Both the position numbers and the translations under genes were made by a program. From Clostridia bacterium (GTDB taxonomy: Bacteria > Bacillota > Clostridia > Christensenellales > Borkfalkiaceae): 64,000 nt of DNA. The stretch lies in the NCBI GenBank assembly GCA_013316055.1, contig WSNM01000004.1, forward strand, positions 1-64,000. Reading direction: 5' to 3'. Positions 7,538 to 15,805 of the stretch are shown here, one piece after another; the stretch's first letter is position 1; each line of letters opens with the position of its first letter. The notes beneath the pieces were generated by a model. It had not been told where the DNA came from and ran no database searches. It worked only from the letters and a program-made list of their open reading frames with translations.

Positions 7538-9256
7538 TTATTTATACGCGTAGCCCCTTATGGACTGCGCGATATTGTTCATATGGTCGCCTATGCGCTC
7601 CAAATTTATCGCAAGCTGCAAATACACCGCGCCCGCCTCCGCAGTGCAGCGCCCCTCTGTCATACGGCGCAGATGCGCGTCCTGCATAACCCTGCAAGCG
7701 TCGTCGGTGGCCTGCTCCTCTGCCTCCACCGCGGGAAGATACTTCAAATCAATCTCTTCGAAGGCCTTTTCCACCAATTTATAAAGCGCCTTGACGTGCT
7801 TGTCCATTTCGGAAATTTCCGCCTTGGCGTGGTCGGAAAACTGCGCCTTTTCCACAAGCATTCTTTCGGCGTATTCTACTATATTCTCCGCATAGTCGCC
7901 TATGCGCTCTATATCGGAGGCAACGTGATAGAAGGAGGAAAGCTTTTTCTCGTCCGTTTCGGCAAGCTCTTCCAAAGAAAGCTTGACCAAAAACGAGGAA
8001 ATAAAGCTGTTGTAATCGTTTATGCTCTTTTCCGTCGCCTCGAAGTCGGGCTTTTGCGAAAGGTCGCCGCTTAAAAGCATTTCCAGCGCGCGGTTGTAGT
8101 TTTCAAACGCGTAGCCGCCCATATGCAGAAGCTCCTTCCTGACCTGTCCGACAGCAATTGCGGGGGTTTTTAAAAGGCGCTTATCCAGACGCTCGTACTC
8201 CTCTGCCGAGGTCTTGCCCTTTTTGTCCTTGACGATAAGGCAAGCAAGCTTTACAAGCTGATTTATAAACGGAAGCAGAACCGCCGTAGTAAGCAGGTTA
8301 AACGCCATATGGAAAATAGCTATTTGCCACTGCGTGCTGTTTATAATACTGTTTAAAAACCGAGCTATGTACTTGCCCGCAAACGCGACGGGCCAGATAA
8401 AGATAAAACAGCCTAACAAATTGAAAAGCAGATGCACCATTGCGGTGCGCCTTGCGTTTACGTTTGCGCCGACGGAGGAAATAAGCGAGGTTACGCACGT
8501 GCCGACGTTTGTACCCAAAATTATGCACATAGCCATTTGCAGTGAAATAAGCCCGCCGCCCGCAAGCGAAATAACGATTGCCGTAAGCGCGCCAGACGAC
8601 TGCATTGCCGCCGTAAGCGCCGCGCCCAACAAAAACAGTACTATAATTTCCCATGTAAGCGGTTTATCGCCGTTGCCTAAGGCTATAAACATTTTTTTAA
8701 CGCCTTCGCCGACGTTACCCTCTGTCAAAGCGTTGACAGCGCCGCTCATTACGTCAAGCCCTACGAAAATAAGACCCAAGCCGATAAAAATATAACCTAT
8801 GCGCTTTGTTCTGTCCTTTTTGGCGACCAGCGTTATTACAAAGCCGACAAAGGCAACCAGCGCGAACACCGCCGCAACCGAAAACGCCCCGCCCGCAGTA
8901 GACAGCGCCATTACAAATGCGGAAATGGTTGTGCCTATGTTTGCGCCCATTATGACCGAGGCGGCCTGAGTAAGCGTCATAAGCCCGACGTTTACAAAGC
9001 CGACTATCATTACCGTGGTTGCGGAAGAGCTGTTGACTATCGCGGTGACCGCCGCGCCCGTGCCAACGCCGATAAAGCGGTTTTTGGTGGCCTTGGTCAT
9101 AAGCCTGCGCATCGACCTGCCTGCGGCGTTTTCGAGATTACTGCCCATCATATTCATTCCCACCATAAACACGGCTACGCCGCCGAGAATGAAGAACACG
9201 CTGTTGATTACTGTAAGCACGTCGTTAACCGAAACGCTTAACAAGGACGAAATCAT
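7538..9256 (-). CDS. Na/phosphate cotransporter with PhoU-like domain
   Basis: 572 residues. The N-terminal half carries two inverted Na/Pi-cotransporter repeats with the QSSS/NSSS-type signatures (IVNSSSATTVM near residue 75 and MQSSGALTA near 215) and about nine membrane segments. From about residue 360 a cytoplasmic PhoU-like helical domain follows (IERIGDYAENIVEY and LERIGDHMNNIAQ). This is the NptA/YjbB architecture for sodium-coupled phosphate uptake or export. It has its own promoter (9320-9349). An antiparallel or coupled role with the ABC-F gene downstream is not implied. Confidence 0.9.
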   Translation of the reverse strand: MISSLLSVSVNDVLTVINSVFFILGGVAVFMVGMNMMGSNLENAAGRSMRRLMTKATKNRFIGVGTGAAVTAIVNSSSATTVMIVGFVNVGLMTLTQAASVIMGANIGTTISAFVMALSTAGGAFSVAAVFALVAFVGFVITLVAKKDRTKRIGYIFIGLGLIFVGLDVMSGAVNALTEGNVGEGVKKMFIALGNGDKPLTWEIIVLFLLGAALTAAMQSSGALTAIVISLAGGGLISLQMAMCIILGTNVGTCVTSLISSVGANVNARRTAMVHLLFNLLGCFIFIWPVAFAGKYIARFLNSIINSTQWQIAIFHMAFNLLTTAVLLPFINQLVKLACLIVKDKKGKTSAEEYERLDKRLLKTPAIAVGQVRKELLHMGGYAFENYNRALEMLLSGDLSQKPDFEATEKSINDYNSFISSFLVKLSLEELAETDEKKLSSFYHVASDIERIGDYAENIVEYAERMLVEKAQFSDHAKAEISEMDKHVKALYKLVEKAFEEIDLKYLPAVEAEEQATDDACRVMQDAHLRRMTEGRCTAEAGAVYLQLAINLERIGDHMNNIAQSIRGYAYK

Positions 9257-9319
9257 ATAAATTTTATCTCCGTGTAAAAAGGAATAAAGCCGCCCGCGCG
9301 GATTTAAACCGACATTTTT

Positions 9320-9349
9320 ATTTTAACAAGTTTAAGTTATGCTTGTCAA
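9320..9349 (-). promoter_or_regulatory. Sigma-A promoter of the Na/Pi transporter
   Basis: On the minus strand: TTGACA (9349-9344), 18-bp spacer, TAAAAT (9325-9320). The leader is about 57 nt and contains GGAG. Confidence 0.7.
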
Positions 9350-9385
9350 ATGAAATTTCGGCTTTGCCGCCCGACGTTTATTCGG

Positions 9386-9414
9386 TTGCTTTTTTTCGGA
9401 TTATGCAATAAAAT
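9386..9414 (+). promoter_or_regulatory. Sigma-A promoter of trmL
   Basis: TTGCTT (9386-9391), 17-bp spacer, TAAAAT (9409-9414). The predicted start is about four bases before the trmL ATG. Confidence 0.6.
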
Positions 9415-9424
9415 AACCTTAATT

Positions 9425-9916
9425 ATGTTTAACATTGTTTTGGTAGAGCCGGAAATACCGCAAAACACCGGCAATATTGTGAGGACGTGCGCCGCAACGG
9501 GCTGCCGTCTGCACCTTATACGCCCGCTCGGCTTCGAGGTTTCAGACAAATATTTGAAGCGCGCGGGGCTCGATTACTGGAACGACTGCGAAATTTTTTA
9601 TTACGACAGCCTTGCCGAGCTGCAAGAAAAATTCCCTAAGTCGACCTTTTATTACTTCACCACAAAGGGGTTGCGGCGGCATTCGGACGCGGCTTTTAAG
9701 GCGGGCGACTTCCTTGTTTTCGGCAAGGAATCGAAGGGCTTGCCGGAGGAGCTTTTGATGGACAACCGCGATACCTGTCTGCGCATACCCATGATAGGCG
9801 AAACAAGAAGTCTTAATCTTTCCAACTCGGTTGCGGTGGCGGTCTACGAGGGGCTGCGGCAGCTTGACTTCGACGGCTTTAAAACCGAGGGGCAGCTGCA
9901 CAAGCATAAATGGTAA
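9425..9916 (+). CDS. trmL: tRNA (cytidine(34)-2'-O)-methyltransferase, SPOUT family
   Basis: 163 residues from the ATG at 9425. The family's usual N terminus, FNIVLVEPEIPQNTGNI, begins right there, so an in-frame ATG 25 codons upstream is rejected. Knotted SPOUT methyltransferase with VFGKESKGLPEELL and IPMIGETRSLNLSNSVAV forming the AdoMet pocket. It methylates the wobble ribose of tRNA-Leu. The promoter leaves at most about four untranslated bases, with no Shine-Dalgarno. Confidence 0.9.
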   Translation: MFNIVLVEPEIPQNTGNIVRTCAATGCRLHLIRPLGFEVSDKYLKRAGLDYWNDCEIFYYDSLAELQEKFPKSTFYYFTTKGLRRHSDAAFKAGDFLVFGKESKGLPEELLMDNRDTCLRIPMIGETRSLNLSNSVAVAVYEGLRQLDFDGFKTEGQLHKHKW

Positions 9917-9923
9917 ACAGGGC

Positions 9924-9952
9924 TTTACTTTTTACAATCTGTATATTATAAT
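9924..9952 (+). promoter_or_regulatory. Sigma-A promoter of rdgB
   Basis: TTTACT (9924-9929), 17-bp spacer, TATAAT (9947-9952). The expected transcript start, seven bases on, is the A of the ATG at 9959. Confidence 0.75.
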
Positions 9953-9958
9953 ATGAAT

Positions 9959-10528
9959 ATGAAGCTTGATAAAATTGCGGTTGCCAGCGGCAACAAGGAC
10001 AAAATAGCGGAAATAAAGGCAATCTTCAAGGGCGTGGAAATAATTTCCATGGAAGAGCTGGGCTTTACGGGCGACATAGAGGAAACGGGTAAAACCTTCA
10101 AGGAAAACGCCAAAATCAAGGCGGAAACGATTGCAAGGCTTTATAATATCCCCGCGCTGTCGGACGATTCGGGACTGTGCGTGGACGCGCTCGGCGGCGC
10201 GCCGGGCATTTATTCCGCACGCTTTTCAGGCGAGGGCGACGCCGCCAACAGAAGGCTTTTGTTGAAGCGGTTAGAGCATGTTACCCACCGCAGGGCGCAT
10301 TTCGAAAGCGCGGTATGCCTGTGCATGCCCGACGGAAGGGCGTACTTCGGCGAGGGCAAGACCTACGGCAGAATTTTGCAGGAGGAAATAGGCGAACACG
10401 GCTTCGGCTACGACTGTCTGTTCTATTCCGACGATTTAAAAAAATCGTTCGGGCTTGCGTTGGAGGACGAGAAAAATTCGGTATCCCACCGCTTCCGCGC
10501 GCTCAACGATTTATTAAGCAAGCTATGA
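9959..10528 (+). CDS. rdgB: dITP/XTP pyrophosphatase
   Basis: 189 residues from the ATG at 9959. A second ATG at 9953 sits directly against the -10 box and would be upstream of the predicted transcript start, while KLDKIAVASGNKDKIAEIK is the family's normal beginning. Motifs SGNKDKIAEI, ALSDDSGLCVDALGGAPGIYSARF and the C-terminal SHRFRAL mark the Ham1/RdgB family, which hydrolyses deaminated purine triphosphates to monophosphate and pyrophosphate. The stop overlaps the next start (ATGA), so the two genes are coupled. Confidence 0.92.
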   Translation: MKLDKIAVASGNKDKIAEIKAIFKGVEIISMEELGFTGDIEETGKTFKENAKIKAETIARLYNIPALSDDSGLCVDALGGAPGIYSARFSGEGDAANRRLLLKRLEHVTHRRAHFESAVCLCMPDGRAYFGEGKTYGRILQEEIGEHGFGYDCLFYSDDLKKSFGLALEDEKNSVSHRFRALNDLLSKL

Positions 10529-10995
10529 AGACGGTTACGGTGCTTTCGGACACGCACGGCAACAGGCGCGCCTTGGATAGGCTGGACACCGTTTTGCGGG
10601 AAAGCGATTATATAATACATTTGGGCGATACCTCCGCGGACGGCGTTTATCTGCGGCATATGTACGGGGCAAAGACGGTTGTGATAAACGGCAACTGCGA
10701 TGCGGCAAAGCTTGGCGAGGACGAAGCCGTTTTACAAATCGAGGGCGTGAAAATTTTTGCGACGCACGGGCACCTGTATTCGGCAAAGACAACGCTTGCG
10801 CGGCTTGCGGAACGGGCAAAGGCGCTTGGTTGCGCGCTTGCGCTTTACGGGCACACCCACTGCGCGCGCGAGGACGAGCTTGACGGAGTTATGCTTGTTA
10901 ACGGCGGCTGTATGACGAGGTATTCGGCAAACAGCTATTGCTACCTTGTAATAAACGGCGGCAAATTTACCCATAAAATAGTTAAAACCCAATGA
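10525..10995 (+). CDS. YfcE/MJ0936-type metallophosphoesterase
   Basis: 156 residues from the ATG at 10525, overlapping the rdgB stop by four bases. Motifs VLSDTHGN (D-x-H), HLGDTSADG (GD), INGNCDA (GNCD), ATHGH and YGHTH, in order, are the dimetal site of the calcineurin-like phosphodiesterase family. A longer reading starting at 10177 is only the shadow of rdgB. It is translationally coupled to rdgB, a pairing often seen in Firmicutes. The physiological substrate is unknown. Confidence 0.88.
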   Translation: MKTVTVLSDTHGNRRALDRLDTVLRESDYIIHLGDTSADGVYLRHMYGAKTVVINGNCDAAKLGEDEAVLQIEGVKIFATHGHLYSAKTTLARLAERAKALGCALALYGHTHCAREDELDGVMLVNGGCMTRYSANSYCYLVINGGKFTHKIVKTQ

Positions 10996-11010
10996 TATAC
11001 AGGGGTATAT

Positions 11011-11973
11011 ATGAATTTTAAACACACCTTTATAGTATTTGTAGATAATTTTTCGGTGACGTACAAGCAGCTTTTATACCGCATTATAATTGCGGTGGTT
11101 GCCGGTATAGTCCTCTACTTCGGGCTTTCTCCCTTTATCCGCACGCTTATGCCGGAGCTGAACCGCCTTCTGGAAAACGTGCACGACTTTATAATAAGCC
11201 TTTTAAACGGCAATCTTGACAGCATGGCAAACTTCCGCAAGGAAATAATAGCCGGATACGAGGCGATTTTGCACCTTTTCAGCGTAAAGACGACGGCGTT
11301 TGTTTTAAGCGGGCTGCTGTTGCTGCTGGTATATATTGTTGCAACGTGGTTTTCCGCCATAGGCAACTATGCCGCGGCGTGCGTTATAAACGACAAAATG
11401 TCGCTGCGCGCAAACAGCCCGTTTTTCATCACCCTTATCAAAAATTTAAAGGCGGCGTGCATTTACAGCGCCATATATGTGCCGCTTTCCATTGTTTACG
11501 ACCTGCTTATAGGCGTGGGAATGTTCTTTTTGATATTCTCGCTGTTCACAAGCTTTTTGCCGCTGCTTGTATGCATATTTTTGTTTGCGCTTGTTATGGT
11601 TGTTTCGATTGCGGTAAAAATGACCTTTACGGCGGACTTTTTGCCCGCGCTTATACGCGGCAAGGCAAAGTACGGCGCGGCGCTTAAATACACCTTCTCC
11701 CGCAAAAACAAAAGCACTTTCAACGTGCTTTCAAACTTCCTTGTAATAGGGCTTATAATAATGGGACTTAACGTTGCGGCGCTTTTGTGCACGCTAGGCG
11801 TGGGACTGCTTATAACCGTGCCCGCAAGCTTTTTGATACTTATCAGCTTCGAATTCGTCAACTACTACGACCGCGAGGAAATTAAATACTTCATTGACAA
11901 GAACACCATAGTAAAGCCCGCAAAGGAGCGCGCGCTTACCCGCGAGGAATTCTTCCGCGGCGAGGACGACTGA
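11011..11973 (+). CDS. Polytopic membrane protein, unknown function
   Basis: 320 residues with about six membrane segments (around residues 22-44, 89-118, 146-200, with a long paired stretch, and 240-275). A hydrophilic C-terminal tail of about 45 residues is rich in K and E. RGKAKYGAALKYTFSRKNKSTFNV is a basic cytoplasmic loop. A weak AGGGG stands before the ATG. It follows the phosphoesterase gene by 15 bases, so it is probably in the rdgB operon. I do not recognise the family. Confidence 0.65.
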   Translation: MNFKHTFIVFVDNFSVTYKQLLYRIIIAVVAGIVLYFGLSPFIRTLMPELNRLLENVHDFIISLLNGNLDSMANFRKEIIAGYEAILHLFSVKTTAFVLSGLLLLLVYIVATWFSAIGNYAAACVINDKMSLRANSPFFITLIKNLKAACIYSAIYVPLSIVYDLLIGVGMFFLIFSLFTSFLPLLVCIFLFALVMVVSIAVKMTFTADFLPALIRGKAKYGAALKYTFSRKNKSTFNVLSNFLVIGLIIMGLNVAALLCTLGVGLLITVPASFLILISFEFVNYYDREEIKYFIDKNTIVKPAKERALTREEFFRGEDD

Positions 11974-12035
11974 TATATGCGGACGAGGGCTATACAAAAT
12001 TACTGCAAATTTGTATAAAAATTTCGTATCCCCAC

Positions 12036-12064
12036 TTTACAAACAACGGCTTGTCATATATAAT
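12036..12064 (+). promoter_or_regulatory. Sigma-A promoter of the phosphoglucomutase gene
   Basis: TTTACA (12036-12041), 17-bp spacer, TATAAT (12059-12064). Unlike several neighbours it leaves a normal leader of about 48 nt with AAGGAG before the ATG. Confidence 0.8.
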
Positions 12065-12118
12065 TAGTAAAGACATATTGCCGTTGCCGGCAGTATATCA
12101 TATAAAAAGGAGAAAAAT

Positions 12119-13837
12119 ATGGGATACCTTAAAGCATATAACGCATGGACAAGCGACAAACGCCTTAACGCAGAGGCGCACGCAGAGCTTGAAGCAATAA
12201 AGGACAATAAGGAAGAGATTGAGTACCGCTTCGGCGCCGAGCTGGAATTCGGCACGGCGGGCATGCGCGGCATTATAGGCTACGGCACGAATATGATGAA
12301 CGTATATACCGTAAAGCGCGCAACTCAGGGACTTGCGGAATTTATTAAAACCCTCGGCGCAGAGGCAATGAAGCGCGGCGTGGTTATTTCATACGATACC
12401 CGCCTTAAAAGCGAGGTATTCGCCGCGGCCGCAGCGGAGGTGCTTGCCGCAAACGATATTACGGCGTACGTGTTCGACGAGGTGCACCCCGTGCCCATGC
12501 TGTCCTTTGCAGTACGTTGCTTAAAGACGGTTGCGGGAATAATGATAACCGCCTCTCACAACCCCAAGCAGTACAACGGCTATAAGGTTTACGGCGAGGA
12601 CGGCGCGCAAATGAGCCCCGAGGACACCGACGTGGTTGTAGGGTTCATTCAAAAAATCGACGACTTCCTCGGCTCTCCCTCCCCCGACGCGGAACAGCGC
12701 AAAAAATTTATAAAGGCAGTTCCCGCAAAGGTTGACAAAAGGTATTATAAGGAATTAACCCGCCTTACCCTTTCAAAAAAAGCGGTAAAAAAGTGCGGCA
12801 AGGACTTAAAGCTTGTTTACACGCCCGTACACGGCTCGGGCTATATTCCCGTAACCACCATTCTTAAAAAGATAGGCATAAGCGCGACGGTTGTTGAAGA
12901 GCAGACCGCGCGCGACACCGAATTTTCCACCGTAGAGGTGCCCAACCCCGAATTTAAGGAAACGCTTTCACTCGGCATAAGGTACGCGGAAAGAATAGGC
13001 GCGACAGTGGTCTTTGGCACCGACCCCGACAGCGACCGTTTGGGCGTTGCCGTAAAAAACAAGGACGGCGAGTTTGAGGCGCTTAGCGGCAATCAGGTTG
13101 GAATATTGCTTTTGGACTATATTCTTACCAGACTGCACGAGGAGGAAAGGCTGCCCGCAAACGCGGCGGTTGTAAAATCGTTTGTGACGACGGGTATGGC
13201 AAGGGCAATATGCGACAAGTTCGGCGTTACGCTGTACGAGGTGCCCGTAGGCTTCAAATTTATCGGCGAAAAAATCAAAATCTGGGAAAAGACGCACGAG
13301 CATACATATGTGTTCGGCTTTGAAGAGAGCTGCGGCTATCTGCGCGGCACGCACGCGCGCGACAAGGACGCGGTAGTCGCCTCTATGCTGACTGCGGAAA
13401 TGGTTTGCTATTATACATATAACGGCAAAACCGTGTTCCAACGCTTGCAGGAAATTTACGATACCTACGGCTATGTGCTTGACTGCAACATATCCATACC
13501 CTTCAAGGGACTTAACGCAATGAAGGATATGAATGCCGTTGTCGACGGACTTAAAGCAAACCCCGTAAGCAAGTTCGATATTTACAACGTTACGGCGGTG
13601 CGCGATTATTCCAAGAATATCAGAACGGACGTTGCAACGGGCAAGCAGACGGAAATAGGCTCTCCCCTCACCAACTGCGTTTATTACGAGCTGGAAAACG
13701 GAAGCTTTATCTGCGTGCGCCCCTCCGGCACAGAGCCGAAGCTGAAAATTTACTTCTCCGTCAAGTCCCGCAACAGGGCGGACGCGGAATGCGCGCTTGA
13801 AAAAATGCAGACGGCCGTAAAAGCAATAGTAAAATGA
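12119..13837 (+). CDS. Alpha-phosphoglucomutase / phosphomannomutase
   Basis: 572 residues, the long PgcA-type member of the alpha-D-phosphohexomutase family. Ordered signatures: GTAGMRG near the N terminus, the phosphoserine loop TASHNPKQYNGYK (about 143-155), metal loop GTDPDSDRLG (about 300-309), sugar loop FEESCGY and phosphate loop RPSGTEPKLK near the C terminus. It interconverts glucose-1-phosphate and glucose-6-phosphate, feeding cell-surface and storage glycans. Strong AAGGAG ribosome site. Monocistronic, with its own promoter and terminator. Confidence 0.92.
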   Translation: MGYLKAYNAWTSDKRLNAEAHAELEAIKDNKEEIEYRFGAELEFGTAGMRGIIGYGTNMMNVYTVKRATQGLAEFIKTLGAEAMKRGVVISYDTRLKSEVFAAAAAEVLAANDITAYVFDEVHPVPMLSFAVRCLKTVAGIMITASHNPKQYNGYKVYGEDGAQMSPEDTDVVVGFIQKIDDFLGSPSPDAEQRKKFIKAVPAKVDKRYYKELTRLTLSKKAVKKCGKDLKLVYTPVHGSGYIPVTTILKKIGISATVVEEQTARDTEFSTVEVPNPEFKETLSLGIRYAERIGATVVFGTDPDSDRLGVAVKNKDGEFEALSGNQVGILLLDYILTRLHEEERLPANAAVVKSFVTTGMARAICDKFGVTLYEVPVGFKFIGEKIKIWEKTHEHTYVFGFEESCGYLRGTHARDKDAVVASMLTAEMVCYYTYNGKTVFQRLQEIYDTYGYVLDCNISIPFKGLNAMKDMNAVVDGLKANPVSKFDIYNVTAVRDYSKNIRTDVATGKQTEIGSPLTNCVYYELENGSFICVRPSGTEPKLKIYFSVKSRNRADAECALEKMQTAVKAIVK

Positions 13838-13860
13838 TATAAGGATAATAACAATATAAA

Positions 13861-13899
13861 AACAGCCCCGATTGCGTAAAGCAATCGGGGCTGTTTTTT
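13861..13899. terminator. Bidirectional intrinsic terminator
   Basis: A 15-bp stem AACAGCCCCGATTGC and its complement with loop GTAAA, T-rich on both strands. It serves the convergent genes ending at 13837 (+) and 13933 (-). Confidence 0.9.
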
Positions 13900-13932
13900 A
13901 AAGGGATTTTTCAAAAAGGCAAGGTCTGCGGC

Positions 13933-15804
13933 TTAACCGCAATAGCAGCCTATTGATTTTTTGTATGCATTGCCGAAGAAGTCGCTCTTAACGCCGCTTA
14001 CCGCTCTGCCTGCGTTAAGCGCGGGCGACAGGGCAGAAAGCTTGAAGGCTTGCGCCGCGTTCATACCCGTGCGCGCCTCCACGCTCGCCCCCGCCTTGCC
14101 CGCAAACAAGGGGTCGACGTATTTGCCGCCGGTATTTACCGTACCGAACCAGCTTACGTTTGCAATATCCGCGCCGTCTGTATTGTATACAAGGTTATCG
14201 GAAAAGCTTGCGTTCTCCCTTTCTGGTATACTAAGCGACGCCTCTGCCGAGCAATTGTAAATTATATTGTTATAGAAGGAGTAATTTCTGTTATCGCCGT
14301 TGTTGCTCTGCAAAATTATGGGAGAGGTATCCGCGCCCGTGACAATGGTGTTGTTATAAACCTCTATCATTGCCGCCGCGTAGTTGATAAACACAATGCC
14401 CTTGTTGCCGTAATCGTTTACTGAAAGGTTGTACCTTACCGTAGCGCGGTCTAAAACTCCGCTTTCGGGCGCGTAGGACGTGCAGTTTAAAAACAGTCCG
14501 AAGGCGTTGTCGTGGCTGTAATTGTACTGCCAGACGGTATCTCTGCTCTGCAAATCCGCGTCAAGCATACAGCCGTCCTGCACGGCCCCGTCGGAGGGTC
14601 TTTTCTGCGCCCTGTTAAGATAGCCCTCGTTATACTGTATGACGGTGCCGTAAACGTACGAGGTGCATATCGTATTGCCGGAAACACAGCGCACGGCAGT
14701 GTCGTGCATGACGTTGCGCTCTATAAGTCCGCCCTTTAAATTCCTTGCAAAAATGGCGTTTTTGCCTATGTCGGAAATATCGTTGCCGCTTATAACCACG
14801 TTTGTGTGCGCAGTGGCGTTAAACTTTTCGGTATACGGCGAAACCTTTGCAGAGCCCGCCGTACCGGGGCGGTACCATGTGGCTATGCCAACGTTATCCA
14901 CGTTGCGTATAACGCAGTCCTTTACGGTAAGCTTGTCGAAGCGCCCTCTGCCGTTTTCCGACCACACCTGAATGCCGCCCGTTTTTTTGGAGGCAAGGCT
15001 CATACCGCTGTTGGCGGCGTCCTTTTCCCCGCGGATATCATGGATATACAGCCCTTCCAAGGTTATGCCCGTGCTTGTATAAAACCCGTCTGCGGTATCG
15101 CTGTCCGCGGTAAGCAGTACGCCGCGCCTGTCGCCCTCCGCCTTTGTCGTATCGAAAATTTCGAGGTTCCTTACGGTCAGATAGGAGCAGTTTTCCACCG
15201 AAACCACGCCCGAGCCGGTAACTCCTACCCCGTTGAATTTGGGCAGCTTGTCGCCCTCGCCGTAGTTTGTTATAACGACGGGCTTTTGCGCCGTTCCCTC
15301 TATCGAGCAAAGCTTAAATTCGCCCCTGAATTCGCTGCCGTTTTTAAACAGCACCGCGTCGCCCGCTTCAAGCGTAAGCTTATTGAAATCCAAAAGCGAA
15401 TTGAAGGGCTTTTCCTTACTTCCGTTGCCGCCGTCCTCTGCTCTGCTGTCGAAATGATAGCCGTCGGTCGGCACGGGCTCGGGCTTGCGCGCGGTATAGC
15501 TGCCCGTTGCCGCCTCCGAATTCTTATAGCCCTCTGCCCTTGCTACAAGGCTGAATGTAAAGTCCTTGTCGGCGTCCGCCTGATAATAGGTATCGGTAAG
15601 CATTGTCGTTGCGCCGTTTATTGTCAGCTCGTACTCCGTTGCGTGCTTTACGACGTTCCACGACAGATACGCCTCTGCCGAAACGGTTACCACGGGCTTA
15701 TCAAGCTGTTCCTCCGTCGGCACAAGAAAGCACGCACCGAGCAAGCCCGCCGACATAATGCACACAGCGCATACCGCCGCTGCTATGCTTTTAAATATTT
15801 TCAT
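13933..15804 (-). CDS. Right-handed beta-helix lipoprotein, putative polysaccharide-active
   Basis: 623 residues. A signal peptide ends at a lipobox (AGLLGAC, Cys25 or so), followed by a short fibronectin-like module (about 38-108) and a parallel beta-helix from about 115 to 600. Repeating rungs are rich in N and V, such as NCSYLTVRNLEIFD, TNVVISGNDISD and GLIERNVMHD. This is the fold of pectate lyases and related glycan lyases or hydrolases. I see no decisive catalytic set, so the activity is inferred only from the fold and the neighbouring GH3. It starts one base after the GH3 stop. Confidence 0.75.
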   Translation of the reverse strand: MKIFKSIAAAVCAVCIMSAGLLGACFLVPTEEQLDKPVVTVSAEAYLSWNVVKHATEYELTINGATTMLTDTYYQADADKDFTFSLVARAEGYKNSEAATGSYTARKPEPVPTDGYHFDSRAEDGGNGSKEKPFNSLLDFNKLTLEAGDAVLFKNGSEFRGEFKLCSIEGTAQKPVVITNYGEGDKLPKFNGVGVTGSGVVSVENCSYLTVRNLEIFDTTKAEGDRRGVLLTADSDTADGFYTSTGITLEGLYIHDIRGEKDAANSGMSLASKKTGGIQVWSENGRGRFDKLTVKDCVIRNVDNVGIATWYRPGTAGSAKVSPYTEKFNATAHTNVVISGNDISDIGKNAIFARNLKGGLIERNVMHDTAVRCVSGNTICTSYVYGTVIQYNEGYLNRAQKRPSDGAVQDGCMLDADLQSRDTVWQYNYSHDNAFGLFLNCTSYAPESGVLDRATVRYNLSVNDYGNKGIVFINYAAAMIEVYNNTIVTGADTSPIILQSNNGDNRNYSFYNNIIYNCSAEASLSIPERENASFSDNLVYNTDGADIANVSWFGTVNTGGKYVDPLFAGKAGASVEARTGMNAAQAFKLSALSPALNAGRAVSGVKSDFFGNAYKKSIGCYCG

Positions 15805-15805
15805 T

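Noticed and set aside
10177..10524. N-terminal extension of the phosphoesterase
   Set aside because: Overlaps rdgB entirely in another frame; the family start is the ATG at 10525 overlapping the rdgB stop.
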